In this document: positions 42,532 through 50,821 of the stretch, one piece after another
Numbering within the stretch: the first letter of the stretch is position 1
Layout of the letters: every line of letters starts with the position of its first letter
Source: DASUAS01 sp963809795
GTDB lineage: Bacteria; Actinomycetota; Acidimicrobiia; IMCC26256; DASPTH01
Assembly: GCA_963809795.1 (NCBI GenBank)
Contig: CAWELN010000014.1
Location: forward strand, 186,001 to 250,000
Length of the DNA stretch: 64,000 bases
Direction: 5' to 3'
Notes under the pieces: model-generated
The model's input: the letters and a program-made list of their open reading frames with translations, nothing else
Database searches by the model: none
Told to the model about the DNA's origin: nothing
Program-made: the position numbers and the translations under genes

Positions 42532-43854
42532 GTGGAGCTCTCGAGCGCGTTCGCCCCGTTCCGGCACCGGCGCTTCGCGCTGCTGTGGGCGGGCGCGTTC
42601 GTGTCGAACATCGGCACGTGGATGGAGGCGGTGGGCGTCGGGATCCTGGTGACGTCGTCGACCGGCCAGGCCGGGTGGGCGGGGCTCGTCGCCGCCGCGG
42701 GGTTCGTGCCCACTGCGCTCCTCGCCCCGCTCGGCGGCGCGCTCGCCGACCGGCTCCCGCGGCGCACCCTGCTGCTCACCACGACGTCGGTGCAGATCCT
42801 CTTCGCCGGGCTGCTCACCCTGGCCGCGAGCCTCGGTGATCCGAGCCCGGGTCTGGTCACGCTGATCGTGCTCGGCGCAGGGTGCGCCAACGCCATCGGC
42901 TTCCCCGCCTTCCAGGCGATGCTGCCCGACCTGGTCCCGCGCGAGGACGTGCCGGGTGCGGTGGCGCTCTCGTCGGCGCAGTGGAACCTCGGGCGCGTGA
43001 TCGGCCCCGCGCTCGCCGGGCTCGTGATCGGCCTCGGCGGCTACGAGCTCGCGTTCGCGATCAACACGCTCAGCTTCTTCGCCGTGTTCGCAGTGGTCGC
43101 CTCCTTCCACCTCCCAGCGCCGATGTCGACGCGCGAGGCCTCGATCGTCCAGTCGATCCGGGAGGGCGCCCGGTTCGTGCGCGGCGATCCCGCGCTCCGC
43201 TTCGTCGTCGGGTGCATGGCGCTCAACTCGCTCCTCGCGGCGCCGTTCATCGCGCTCATCCCGGCGGTGGCGCTGAACGTGTTCCACGAGGAGAAGCTGG
43301 GGACGGCCGCGCTCGTGACCGCGCAGGGCCTCGGCGCGGTGTGCATGGCCCTCAGCCTCGCCACGCTGTTCGCCCGCTTCGGGACCCGCCGGGTGATGCT
43401 CGGCATCCTCGGGACGCTGCCGGTCGCGTTGGTGGCGTACGCGTTCGCGCCGGCGCTGCCGCTCGCGGTCGTCGCCATCTTCGTCGTCGGCTTCCTCTAC
43501 CTCGGTTCGCTGTCGAGCTTCACGACGATCGCGCAGCTGCGCGCGCCGGCCGCCCTGCGGGGCCGGGTGGTGAGCGTGCTGATGATGCTCATCGGCGCGC
43601 TCTATCCGATCGGCAGCGTGGTGCAGGGCGCGATCGCGGACGAGGTGGGCCTGCGCGCCACCACCGCGGGCGCCGCCATCCTGCTCGCGGTCCTGCTGCT
43701 GCTGTGGCGACTGCTCCGACCGCAGGCCGCCGACGCGCTGGGCGACCAGGTGTCGACCGCGATCGTACCGGGGTTCGACGCCGTGGCGCCCCCGACGGGT
43801 GAGCACGGCCGGCGCTCGGACGCACCCGTCGCCCGACACCTCCCCGCGGACTGA
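42532..43854 (+). CDS. MFS transporter of the EntS-like exporter family
   Basis: The 440-residue protein has about twelve membrane segments. It opens with SAFAPFRHRRFALLWAGAFVSNIGTWMEAVGVGILV, very typical of the enterobactin-exporter (EntS) and related group, and has the cytoplasmic loop GGALADRLPRRTLLLTTT (MFS motif A variant) and, later, LRGRVVSVLMMLIGALYPIGS. It probably exports a small molecule or siderophore-type compound; no biosynthetic cluster for one is in the window. It is divergent from the aldo-keto reductase operon. Confidence 0.87.
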   Translation: MELSSAFAPFRHRRFALLWAGAFVSNIGTWMEAVGVGILVTSSTGQAGWAGLVAAAGFVPTALLAPLGGALADRLPRRTLLLTTTSVQILFAGLLTLAASLGDPSPGLVTLIVLGAGCANAIGFPAFQAMLPDLVPREDVPGAVALSSAQWNLGRVIGPALAGLVIGLGGYELAFAINTLSFFAVFAVVASFHLPAPMSTREASIVQSIREGARFVRGDPALRFVVGCMALNSLLAAPFIALIPAVALNVFHEEKLGTAALVTAQGLGAVCMALSLATLFARFGTRRVMLGILGTLPVALVAYAFAPALPLAVVAIFVVGFLYLGSLSSFTTIAQLRAPAALRGRVVSVLMMLIGALYPIGSVVQGAIADEVGLRATTAGAAILLAVLLLLWRLLRPQAADALGDQVSTAIVPGFDAVAPPTGEHGRRSDAPVARHLPAD

Positions 43855-43875
43855 ACCCAGGGCGGGAACCGGCGG

Positions 43876-43905
43876 TGTGACCGCGGGAGCATCTGCTCCT
43901 AGAAT
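43876..43905 (+). promoter_or_regulatory. MerR promoter with dyad operator in the spacer
   Basis: TAGAAT (43900-43905) is 8 nt before the MerR ATG. Directly upstream GGAGCA-TC-TGCTCC (43886-43899) is a perfect inverted repeat lying where MerR proteins bind, between the -10 box and a weak -35-like TGTGAC (43876-43881) at an 18-bp spacing. Autoregulation by the encoded protein is therefore likely. Confidence 0.5.
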
Positions 43906-43913
43906 GCCCGCTC

Positions 43914-44714
43914 ATGGGAACCGCGGACGTCGCCCCCACCCCGACGAGGCCCGCGGGCGACGCCATCCGGGTCGAGGAGCTGGCCCGGCGGGCCGAGGTG
44001 TCGGTCGACACCATCCGCTTCTACCAGAAGCGCCAGCTGCTGCCACCGCCCCGGCGCGAGGGCCGCATCGCCTGGTACGGCGCCGACCACGTCGAGCGTC
44101 TCCAGCGCATCCGCGAGCTGCAGCGCCAGGGGTTCTCACTGGCGGTGATCCGGCGCCTGCTCGCCGGTGAGCTCGACGCCGCCGACGCACCCCTCGCGGC
44201 GGCGGTGGCGGGCGCGCAAGCGGGCGACGCCGAGCTGCTGTCGCTCGACGACCTCGCCACCCGCGTCGGCGTGCCGGCGCCCATCCTCGACGCGGTCGCA
44301 CGTGAGGGGCTCATCGTCCCCCAGCAGCGCGACGGCAGCACCGGCTACACCGAGGCCGACGCCGACGTCCTGCGCGCCGGGCTGCGCCTGCTCGAGGCCG
44401 GCTTCCCGCTGCCCGACCTGCTCGCGCTCGCTCGCCGTCACCACGACGCCACCCGCGCCATCGCGGCGGATGCGGTGGAGATGTTCGACGCCCACGTGCG
44501 GCGCCCGATCCAGACCAGCGACCTGACCGACGACGAGAAGGCCGAACGGCTGGTGGCGGCTTTCCGCACCCTCCTTCCCACCGTGACGACCCTCGTCGCC
44601 AACCACTTCCGCAGCGTCCTGCTCGAGGTCGCGCAGGAACACCTCGAAGCGGTCGGCGACCCGAGCGAGCTGGCCGCCGCGCGCGAGGAGCCCGGCTGGG
44701 AGCTTCCCTCGTGA
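43914..44714 (+). CDS. MerR-family regulator with two MerR-type DNA-binding modules
   Basis: The 266-residue protein has an N-terminal MerR helix-turn-helix (RVEELARRAEVSVDTIRFYQKRQLLPPPRREGRIAWYGADHVERLQRIRELQRQGFSLAVIRRLL) and then a second, weaker MerR-like unit (LSLDDLATRVGVPAPILDAVAREGLIVPQQRDGSTGYTEADADVLRAGLRLLEAGFPLPDLLAL), followed by a helical tail. No cysteines for metal sensing are visible. It overlaps menG as GTGA, so it heads the menG-menF operon and may control menaquinone genes or simply share their transcript. Confidence 0.88.
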   Translation: MGTADVAPTPTRPAGDAIRVEELARRAEVSVDTIRFYQKRQLLPPPRREGRIAWYGADHVERLQRIRELQRQGFSLAVIRRLLAGELDAADAPLAAAVAGAQAGDAELLSLDDLATRVGVPAPILDAVAREGLIVPQQRDGSTGYTEADADVLRAGLRLLEAGFPLPDLLALARRHHDATRAIAADAVEMFDAHVRRPIQTSDLTDDEKAERLVAAFRTLLPTVTTLVANHFRSVLLEVAQEHLEAVGDPSELAAAREEPGWELPS

Positions 44715-45421
44715 ACGCGCCCGTGCTCGGACGCGACGGCGCGCTCCCGCACGGCGACGCCAAGCACGACGCGGTCGAAGGGATGTTCGACCGGCTGGCG
44801 CCCCGCTACGACCGCATGAACCGCATCATCTCGTTGGGCCTCGACCGGCGGTGGCGCCAGCACACGGTCGACGCGCTCGGCGCCCCACCCGGCGCCCGGG
44901 TGCTCGACCTCGCGTGCGGCACCGGCGACCTCTGCCGCGACCTCGCGACGCGTGGCTGCGACCCCGTCGGCCTCGACTTCTCCGCCGGCATGCTCGCCGC
45001 CGCCCACGTCGAGGTGCCGCTCGTGCGCGCCGACGGCGCGCGCCTGCCGTTGGCGACCGGCACGCTCGACGCGGTCGCCTGCGGGTTCGCGCTGCGCAAC
45101 TTCGTCGACCTCGACGCGGTGTTCGCGGAGTGTGCCCGCGTCCTCCGCGCCGGTGGGCGCTTCGCCGCGCTCGACGCGACCGTGCCGTCGAACCCGGTGA
45201 TGCGCGCCGGCAACGCGGTCTGGTTCCGCGGCGCGGTGCCGCTGCTCGGGCGGGTGCTGGCGCACGACGCCGAGGCGTACCGCTACCTCCCCAAGAGCAC
45301 CGCGTATCTCCCTCCCGCGCCGGCCCTGGCGACGCGGCTCGCGACCGCAGGGTTCGCCGACGTGCAGCACACCACGTTCACCGGCGGCTCGGTGCTCCTG
45401 CTCACCGGAACGCGGTCATGA
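44711..45421 (+). CDS. menG: demethylmenaquinone methyltransferase
   Basis: The SAM-dependent enzyme performs the last step of menaquinone synthesis, C-methylation of demethylmenaquinone. The 236-residue protein has VEGMFDRLAPRYDRMNRIISLGLDRRWR at the start, the SAM motif VLDLACGTGDL, GLDFSAGML, CGFALRNF and the C-terminal YLPKSTAYLPPAP and FTGGSVLLLTGTR, all typical of UbiE/MenG. The GTG start overlaps the MerR stop (GTGA) and the stop overlaps menF (ATGA). Confidence 0.93.
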   Translation: MNAPVLGRDGALPHGDAKHDAVEGMFDRLAPRYDRMNRIISLGLDRRWRQHTVDALGAPPGARVLDLACGTGDLCRDLATRGCDPVGLDFSAGMLAAAHVEVPLVRADGARLPLATGTLDAVACGFALRNFVDLDAVFAECARVLRAGGRFAALDATVPSNPVMRAGNAVWFRGAVPLLGRVLAHDAEAYRYLPKSTAYLPPAPALATRLATAGFADVQHTTFTGGSVLLLTGTRS

Positions 45422-46593
45422 CCACCACCCCGGCCCCCACGCAGCTGCGCGCGGTCACCCGCGAGGTCGCCCCGGGTGACGACGTGCTCGACGGGTTCGA
45501 CCCCGACGGCTTCGCCTGGTTGCACCACCGCACCCGTCTCGTCACCTCGGGTGTCGCCGCCCGCATCGCCGCCGACGACGCCGGTGCCGCGCTCGAGGCG
45601 ATCGCGACGGACGACCCGATCGGCCTCCCCGGCACCGGCGCCCTCGCGGTCGGTGCACTGCCGTTCGACCCCGATGCGTCCGGCGAGCTGGTGATCCCCG
45701 CCCGCATCGTCGGTGCCCTCGACGGTACGGCGTGGGTCACGGAGATCGGACCGTCGCGCGCCGACATCAGTCGCGCGGTCGTGCCGCCGACGCGGTTCAC
45801 GGTGGCCGCACCGCGGTCGCGCGACGAGTGGCGGTCGGCCGTCGAGCGCGCGCTCGACGCGATCACGGGCGGCGAGCTCGAGAAGGTGGTGCTCGCGCGC
45901 GAGGTGCTGGTCGAGGCGGACACGCCGTTCGACGCCCGTGACATCGTCCGCGGCCTCGTCGCGTCGCAGCCCGGATCGTTCGTGTACGCCAGCGACGGCT
46001 TCGTCGGCGCCAGCCCCGAGCTACTGGTCCGGCGCACCGGCGACGTCGTCGAGTCGCGCCCGGTCGCCGGCACCACCGTCGCCGACAGCGACGAGGCACT
46101 GCTCGCGCTGGCGGCGTCGGTGAAGGACACCCGCGAGCACCGCTTCGTGGTCGACGGCATCGTCGAGGCGCTCGACGCCCGGTGCGCGGCGCTGTCCGTC
46201 GCCGGCACGCCCGAGGTGGCGGTGTTCGGCCCGGTGGCGCACCTCGCCACGCCGATCCGCGGGCGTCTCCACGCGCCGGTGCCCGGTGCGCTCGAGCTGG
46301 CGAGGCTGCTGCACCCCACGCCCGCGGTCGGCGGGACGCCCCGCCCGGCCGCGCTTGCCGCCATCCGCGCGCTGGAGGGCTTCGATCGCGGCCGCTACGC
46401 CGGCCCGGTCGGCTGGGTCGACGCCCGCGGTGACGGCGAGTGGGCCATCGCGCTGCGCGGCGCCGAGCTCGACGGCGCCCGGGCGCGCCTCGTGGCCGGT
46501 GCCGGCATCGTGGCCGGGTCCGAGCCCGACGCCGAGTGGGCCGAGACCCAGGCGAAGCTGGAGCCGATGCTCCGGGCGCTGGTGCGCCCCTGA
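45418..46593 (+). CDS. menF: isochorismate synthase (menaquinone pathway)
   Basis: The enzyme converts chorismate to isochorismate, the first committed step of menaquinone synthesis. The 391-residue protein has the chorismate-binding core: ITGGELEKVVLAREV (general-base Lys), FVGASPELLVRRTGDVVESRPVAGT, KDTREHRFVVDGI and the Mg-binding LHPTPAVGGTPRPAAL, GPVGWVDARGDGEWAIALR, and GAGIVAGSEPDAEWAETQAKLEPML. The start overlaps the menG stop by 4 nt. It is convergent with menD, 13 bp apart. Confidence 0.93.
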   Translation: MTTTPAPTQLRAVTREVAPGDDVLDGFDPDGFAWLHHRTRLVTSGVAARIAADDAGAALEAIATDDPIGLPGTGALAVGALPFDPDASGELVIPARIVGALDGTAWVTEIGPSRADISRAVVPPTRFTVAAPRSRDEWRSAVERALDAITGGELEKVVLAREVLVEADTPFDARDIVRGLVASQPGSFVYASDGFVGASPELLVRRTGDVVESRPVAGTTVADSDEALLALAASVKDTREHRFVVDGIVEALDARCAALSVAGTPEVAVFGPVAHLATPIRGRLHAPVPGALELARLLHPTPAVGGTPRPAALAAIRALEGFDRGRYAGPVGWVDARGDGEWAIALRGAELDGARARLVAGAGIVAGSEPDAEWAETQAKLEPMLRALVRP

Positions 46594-46606
46594 GCCCGAT
46601 GCGCGT

Positions 46607-48352
46607 TCACTGCGCGGTGGTTGCGGCCGAACGAAGCTCCGTGCGCAATGAGTCGGCGACCGCCGCCCACACCTCGCGGTGACGGGTCACGTTGTCGGCG
46701 CGGTCGGTGCGCACTCGCACCACCCGCACCCCGCCCGCGGTCACCGCGTCATCGAGCGCGGGCACGAGCCCGTCGGCGGCGTCGACCTCGGCGACGGGGA
46801 TCCCGTGAACCGCGGCCAGCGCGGCGAGGTCGACCGGTTGCGGCGTGCCGAACAGCGCCTCGAAGTGGTCGGGGAGGTCGGCCTGGGGCAGGAACGAGAA
46901 GATGCCGCCGCCCCCGTTGTCGATCACGACGAACGCGGCGTCGTCGCCGCGCTCGGCCGCGCCGAGGAGACCGTTGCTGTCGTGCAGGAAGCAGAGGTCG
47001 CCGACCAGCGCGACCGTCGGTGCGCCGTCGTCGGCCGCGGCCGCGATGCCGAGCACGGTGGACACGAAGCCGTCGATGCCGTTGACCCCGCGGTTGGCGT
47101 GGAAGGTGATGCCCTCACGCGCGGCGGCGAAGCTCTCGACGTCGCGCACCGGCATGCTCGACGCGACCACGACCGTCGCGCCCGCGGGCGCCGCGGCCAC
47201 GACGTCACGCGCGATCCGCCCTTCGAACGGCGTCGACCAACCGTCGATCAGCCCGTCGACGGCGGCGCGGGCGACATCGTCGGCGGTGCGCCACCGTCCC
47301 ACCCAGTCCTCGTCGACGATCACGTCGACCGCGTCGGCGAGCGCGCCGAGGAGGAGCTCGGCGTCGGCGACCATGCGACCGCTCGCGGCGTGGAGGGGGT
47401 CGAGCCATGCGTCGTGGGGATCGACCACCACCTGGTCGACGCTCGGGTCGAGCCATTGGAGCGCCACCTTGTTGGTGGTGGGCGCACCGACGCGCAACAC
47501 GACGTCCGGGCGGTGGGCGCCGGCAAATCCCGGGTCGCGCAGCAGCGGGTCGTACGCGCTCACGGTGCCGGGCACGCGCAGGTTCGAGAGCGGGTCGGCG
47601 AGCACCGGCCAGCCGGCGGCCTCGGCGAAGCGCAGCACGGTCGCGGGCCGGGCGCCGGCACCCCAACCGGCGACGACGAGGCCCCGGGGCCGGTCGGCCA
47701 CGAGGTGCGCGAGCGCGTCGAGCATCTCGACCGAGGGTGCCTGCACGCCCGGCGCGTGCGCGGTCCACGGTCGGTCGTCGGAGCGGCCGGGCGCGTCGAC
47801 CAGGTCGTCACCCGACGGCACGAGGGGCTCGCGGAACGGCAGGTCGAGGTGCACCGGTCCGGCAGGAGGCCCGAGGGCCTCGGCCATCGCCCGCGACGCC
47901 AGCGCGCGCCACTCGGCACCGACACCGGGTCGATCGTCGGGCAGGTTCGCCTCGTGGAACCAACGCACCGCGTCGCCGTAGAGCTTCACCTGGTCGACGG
48001 TCTGCCCCGCGCCGGTGTCGCGCAGCTCGGGCGGCCGGTCGGCGGTGCACACGATCATCGGGACCCGCCCGTGGTGCGCCTCGAGCACCGCCGGGTGGAA
48101 GTTGGCGGCGGCGGTACCGGACGTGCACAGCAGCGGCGCCGGGCGTCCGGTCGCGCGCGCGACGCCGAGAGCGAAGAACGACGCCGACCGCTCGTCGAGC
48201 AACACGTGCACACGGACGCGCTCGTCACGTGCGAGCGCCAGCGCGAGCGGTGCGGACCGCGAGCCCGGCGCGAGGCACGCGTCGGTGACACCGTGGCGCA
48301 CCCACTCGTCGACGAGCGTGCGGGCGAAGGCGGTCGTGGCGTCGCGCGTCAT
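46607..48352 (-). CDS. menD: 2-succinyl-5-enolpyruvyl-6-hydroxy-3-cyclohexene-1-carboxylate synthase
   Basis: The TPP enzyme condenses isochorismate with 2-oxoglutarate. The 581-residue protein has CLAPGSRSAPLALALARD, the activating Glu in LLDERSASFFALGVARATG, CTSGTAAANFHPAV, and the TPP/Mg region GDLCFLHDSNGLL, with DNGGGGIFSFLPQ next to it. The length is normal for MenD. Its ATG is 14 bp from the divergent menH start, and the palindrome between them gives each gene a ribosome site. Confidence 0.93.
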   Translation of the reverse strand: MTRDATTAFARTLVDEWVRHGVTDACLAPGSRSAPLALALARDERVRVHVLLDERSASFFALGVARATGRPAPLLCTSGTAAANFHPAVLEAHHGRVPMIVCTADRPPELRDTGAGQTVDQVKLYGDAVRWFHEANLPDDRPGVGAEWRALASRAMAEALGPPAGPVHLDLPFREPLVPSGDDLVDAPGRSDDRPWTAHAPGVQAPSVEMLDALAHLVADRPRGLVVAGWGAGARPATVLRFAEAAGWPVLADPLSNLRVPGTVSAYDPLLRDPGFAGAHRPDVVLRVGAPTTNKVALQWLDPSVDQVVVDPHDAWLDPLHAASGRMVADAELLLGALADAVDVIVDEDWVGRWRTADDVARAAVDGLIDGWSTPFEGRIARDVVAAAPAGATVVVASSMPVRDVESFAAAREGITFHANRGVNGIDGFVSTVLGIAAAADDGAPTVALVGDLCFLHDSNGLLGAAERGDDAAFVVIDNGGGGIFSFLPQADLPDHFEALFGTPQPVDLAALAAVHGIPVAEVDAADGLVPALDDAVTAGGVRVVRVRTDRADNVTRHREVWAAVADSLRTELRSAATTAQ

Positions 48353-48353
48353 G

Positions 48354-48366
48354 GGAGGATGCCTCC
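48354..48366. promoter_or_regulatory. shared palindromic ribosome-binding site of menD and menH
   Basis: The palindrome GGAGG-ATG-CCTCC occupies nearly all of the 14-bp gap. Read on the plus strand GGAGG is 8 nt before the menH GTG; on the minus strand GGAGG is 9 nt before the menD ATG. Both promoters must therefore lie inside the opposite gene. Confidence 0.7.
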
Positions 48367-49047
48367 GTGAGGGCCGACTTCGTGTTCGTGCACGGGTTCA
48401 CGCAGACCGCGGGGTCGTGGGCCCCGGTCATGGAATTGCTGTCGACGACCGACGCCCAGTCGCTCGCGGTCCCGGTCGCAGACGACTTCACCGCGACGGC
48501 CGCCGCGCTCGACGTGGGACCCGCCACGTATGTCGGCTACTCGCAGGGCGGTCGATTGTGCCTGCAACTCGCGCTCGATCGACCCGAGGTCGTCCACCGA
48601 CTCGTGCTGGTGAGCGCATCGCCGGGCATCGCCGACGAGCCCGAGCGCACAGCACGTCGCGACGCCGACGAACGGCTCGCCCAGGAGATCGAGCGGGACG
48701 GTGTCGACGCGTTCCTCGAGCGCTGGATCGCACAACCGTTGTTCGCGACGCTGCCGCGCGAGCGCTCGGGCATCGACGAGCGGCGGGCCCGGAACACCAT
48801 CGAAGGGTTGACGTCCCAGCTGCGCGTCCTGGGCCAAGGCGTCCAGCCGTCGAATTGGGAACGGCTGGGCGGGCTGCGGATGCCGGTGCTCCTGATCGTG
48901 GGCGAGCGGGACACCAAGTACGTCGAGATCGCGCAGCGGATGGCCGACGCGATCCCACGGGCGCGGGTGGAGGTGGTCCCGGGCGCGGGGCACGCGTGCC
49001 ACCTCGAGCAGCCGGAGATGGTCGCTCACGTGCTGTCGTCCTGGTAG
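48367..49047 (+). CDS. menH: SHCHC synthase-like alpha/beta hydrolase (MenH)
   Basis: The enzyme removes pyruvate from the MenD product. The 226-residue alpha/beta hydrolase begins VFVHGFTQTAGSW (oxyanion), with the nucleophile in YVGYSQGGRLCLQLAL, the acid in IVGERDTKY, and the His in PGAGHACHLEQPE. The assignment over other hydrolases rests on the men neighbours and size. GTG start uses the GGAGG in the shared palindrome. Its last 22 bp overlap menC (convergent). Confidence 0.87.
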   Translation: MRADFVFVHGFTQTAGSWAPVMELLSTTDAQSLAVPVADDFTATAAALDVGPATYVGYSQGGRLCLQLALDRPEVVHRLVLVSASPGIADEPERTARRDADERLAQEIERDGVDAFLERWIAQPLFATLPRERSGIDERRARNTIEGLTSQLRVLGQGVQPSNWERLGGLRMPVLLIVGERDTKYVEIAQRMADAIPRARVEVVPGAGHACHLEQPEMVAHVLSSW

Positions 49048-49853
49048 CACGCGAGGAGGTCGTCGTCGGGCGCGACCGGGCGCACCGCCAGCGCGCCGTC
49101 GATCGGGACCAACGGACGGTGCGTCACGTCCCCGGCGATCCCGTCGAGGGTGGCGAGCCCGCACGCGTAGCGCAGCTCCGGGAGGGCGGCGGCGAGCGCC
49201 ACCCCCGTGGCGATCCCGATCGACGTCTCCATCATCGAGCTCACCACCGCGGGGACGCCCGCCGCGTCGGCGACGTCGAGCGCGGCGCGCACGCCGCCGA
49301 GCGGCTGCTGCTTGAGCACGATCACGTCGGCGGCCCCGAGCACCTTCAGTCGGCGCGCGTCGTCGAGGGTGCGGACGCATTCGTCGGCCGCCACCGGCAC
49401 CGCGACCCGTCGCCGCACACGCGCGAGGTCGTCGAGCGTCGCGACCGGTTGCTCGACGTACTCGAGATCGTGGCGGGCGAGGCGCGTGATCATCGTCACC
49501 GCGGTGTCGACGTCCCACACACCGTTGGCGTCGACGCGCACCCCGACGCCCGGTCCCACCGCGTCGCGCACGGCGGCGACGAGCGCGAGCCCGGCCGCGT
49601 CGCGCACCTTCACCTTGACCGCCGGGTAGGTGCGGAGCGCCTGCACCGAGAAGGGCCCGTCGACCAGCGCGTTCACCGGCACGTGGTCGCGCACCGCGGG
49701 TGGTGAGCCGGTGGTCGCAGCTTCTTCTGCAGCCTGCCGGCACCGCCGGGGATCGCTCGGGTAGCCGGGCAACGGCGAGCACTCGCCCCACCCCGCCGGA
49801 CCCCGGAGCAGGGTGACCGCGCGGTCGCCGATCCGCAGGCGGTGCTCGCTCAG
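49026..49853 (-). CDS. menC: o-succinylbenzoate synthase, apparent CTG start
   Basis: An enolase-superfamily enzyme that dehydrates the SHCHC intermediate to o-succinylbenzoate. The 275-residue protein has the KxK base (YPAVKVKVRD), metal ligands in VRVDANGVWD, YVEQP and AADECV, and the second Lys in VLKQQPLGGV, all intact. It is shorter than the usual ~320 residues. No ATG, GTG or TTG fits the N-terminus; the CTG at 49853 overlaps the menA stop as CTGA. Its 3' end overlaps menH. Confidence 0.88.
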   Translation of the reverse strand: MSEHRLRIGDRAVTLLRGPAGWGECSPLPGYPSDPRRCRQAAEEAATTGSPPAVRDHVPVNALVDGPFSVQALRTYPAVKVKVRDAAGLALVAAVRDAVGPGVGVRVDANGVWDVDTAVTMITRLARHDLEYVEQPVATLDDLARVRRRVAVPVAADECVRTLDDARRLKVLGAADVIVLKQQPLGGVRAALDVADAAGVPAVVSSMMETSIGIATGVALAAALPELRYACGLATLDGIAGDVTHRPLVPIDGALAVRPVAPDDDLLACYQDDST

Positions 49854-50722
49854 GACAGGCACAGGCCGACGCTCACCAGCACCGCGAGGACGACTTCCAG
49901 CTTGGACGTCTGCACCAGCGCCGACACCAGGGACGGCGGATCGGTGCGGGTGAGGACGGTGCGCACCGGCGCCACCGCGAGCGGGAGCGCGAGCAGGCCG
50001 AGCAGCGCCCACGGCTGCGTCACGCCGATGGCGACGACGGCGAGGAAGGAGCCGACGTAACACGCGACGAACAGGCGGCGCGCGGCCTTCGCCCCGACCC
50101 GGACCGCGAGGGTTCGCTTCCCGGTGACCGCGTCGGTCGGGATGTCGCGCACGTTGTTGACCACGAGGATGGCGCACGCCAACAGCCCGACGACGAGCGA
50201 GCCCCACCACGCCGCGCCGGGCACGTACTCGACCTGCACGTACGCGGAACCGACCGTCGCCACGAACCCGAAGAACACGAGCACCATCACCTCGCCCAGG
50301 CCGAGGTATCCGTACGGCTTGGGTCCGCCGGTGTACAGCCACGCGGCGGCGATGGCGGCCACGCCCACCAGCAGCAGCCACGGGTCGACCATCAGCGAGA
50401 GCACCAGGCCCGCGACCGCGGCCACGCCGAACGAGAGCAACGCGGCCCGCTTCACCGCGCCGGGCGTCGCCAGCCCGGTCGCGGTCAGGCGTACCGGGCC
50501 CTTGCGCTCCTTGTCGGTGCCGCGCACACCGTCGGAGTAGTCGTTGGCGTAGTTGACGCCCACCTGCAACGCCAGCGCCACGACCATCGCCAGCACCGCG
50601 CGTCCCCACCGCACGCCGTCGGCGTCGGCCACCGCCGCCGACGTCCCCACGAGCACCGGCGCCACGGCCGCGCCCAACGTGCGCGGCCGTGCACCCTGCA
50701 CCCACAGCGACGCCGACGTCAT
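49850..50722 (-). CDS. menA: 1,4-dihydroxy-2-naphthoate polyprenyltransferase
   Basis: A UbiA-superfamily membrane enzyme that attaches the isoprenoid tail to DHNA. The 290-residue protein has about eight or nine membrane segments and both Asp-rich prenyl-diphosphate motifs: NYANDYSDG with EKKGPVRL-type region (KERKGPVRLTATGL) and NNVRDIPTDAVTGKRTLAVRVG. Its ATG has no obvious ribosome site. It lies between menB (99 bp away) and menC (CTGA overlap), so it is probably co-transcribed with both. Confidence 0.92.
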   Translation of the reverse strand: MTSASLWVQGARPRTLGAAVAPVLVGTSAAVADADGVRWGRAVLAMVVALALQVGVNYANDYSDGVRGTDKERKGPVRLTATGLATPGAVKRAALLSFGVAAVAGLVLSLMVDPWLLLVGVAAIAAAWLYTGGPKPYGYLGLGEVMVLVFFGFVATVGSAYVQVEYVPGAAWWGSLVVGLLACAILVVNNVRDIPTDAVTGKRTLAVRVGAKAARRLFVACYVGSFLAVVAIGVTQPWALLGLLALPLAVAPVRTVLTRTDPPSLVSALVQTSKLEVVLAVLVSVGLCLS

Positions 50723-50821
50723 GGCAGTCGTGAGCCGACGAGGCGGAGCCGAGTCGCGCGAGCACCGCGGCGCGAACGGAACGCAGGCGGAGCCGGAGTG
50801 CAGTGGGAGCGAAGCAAGGAA

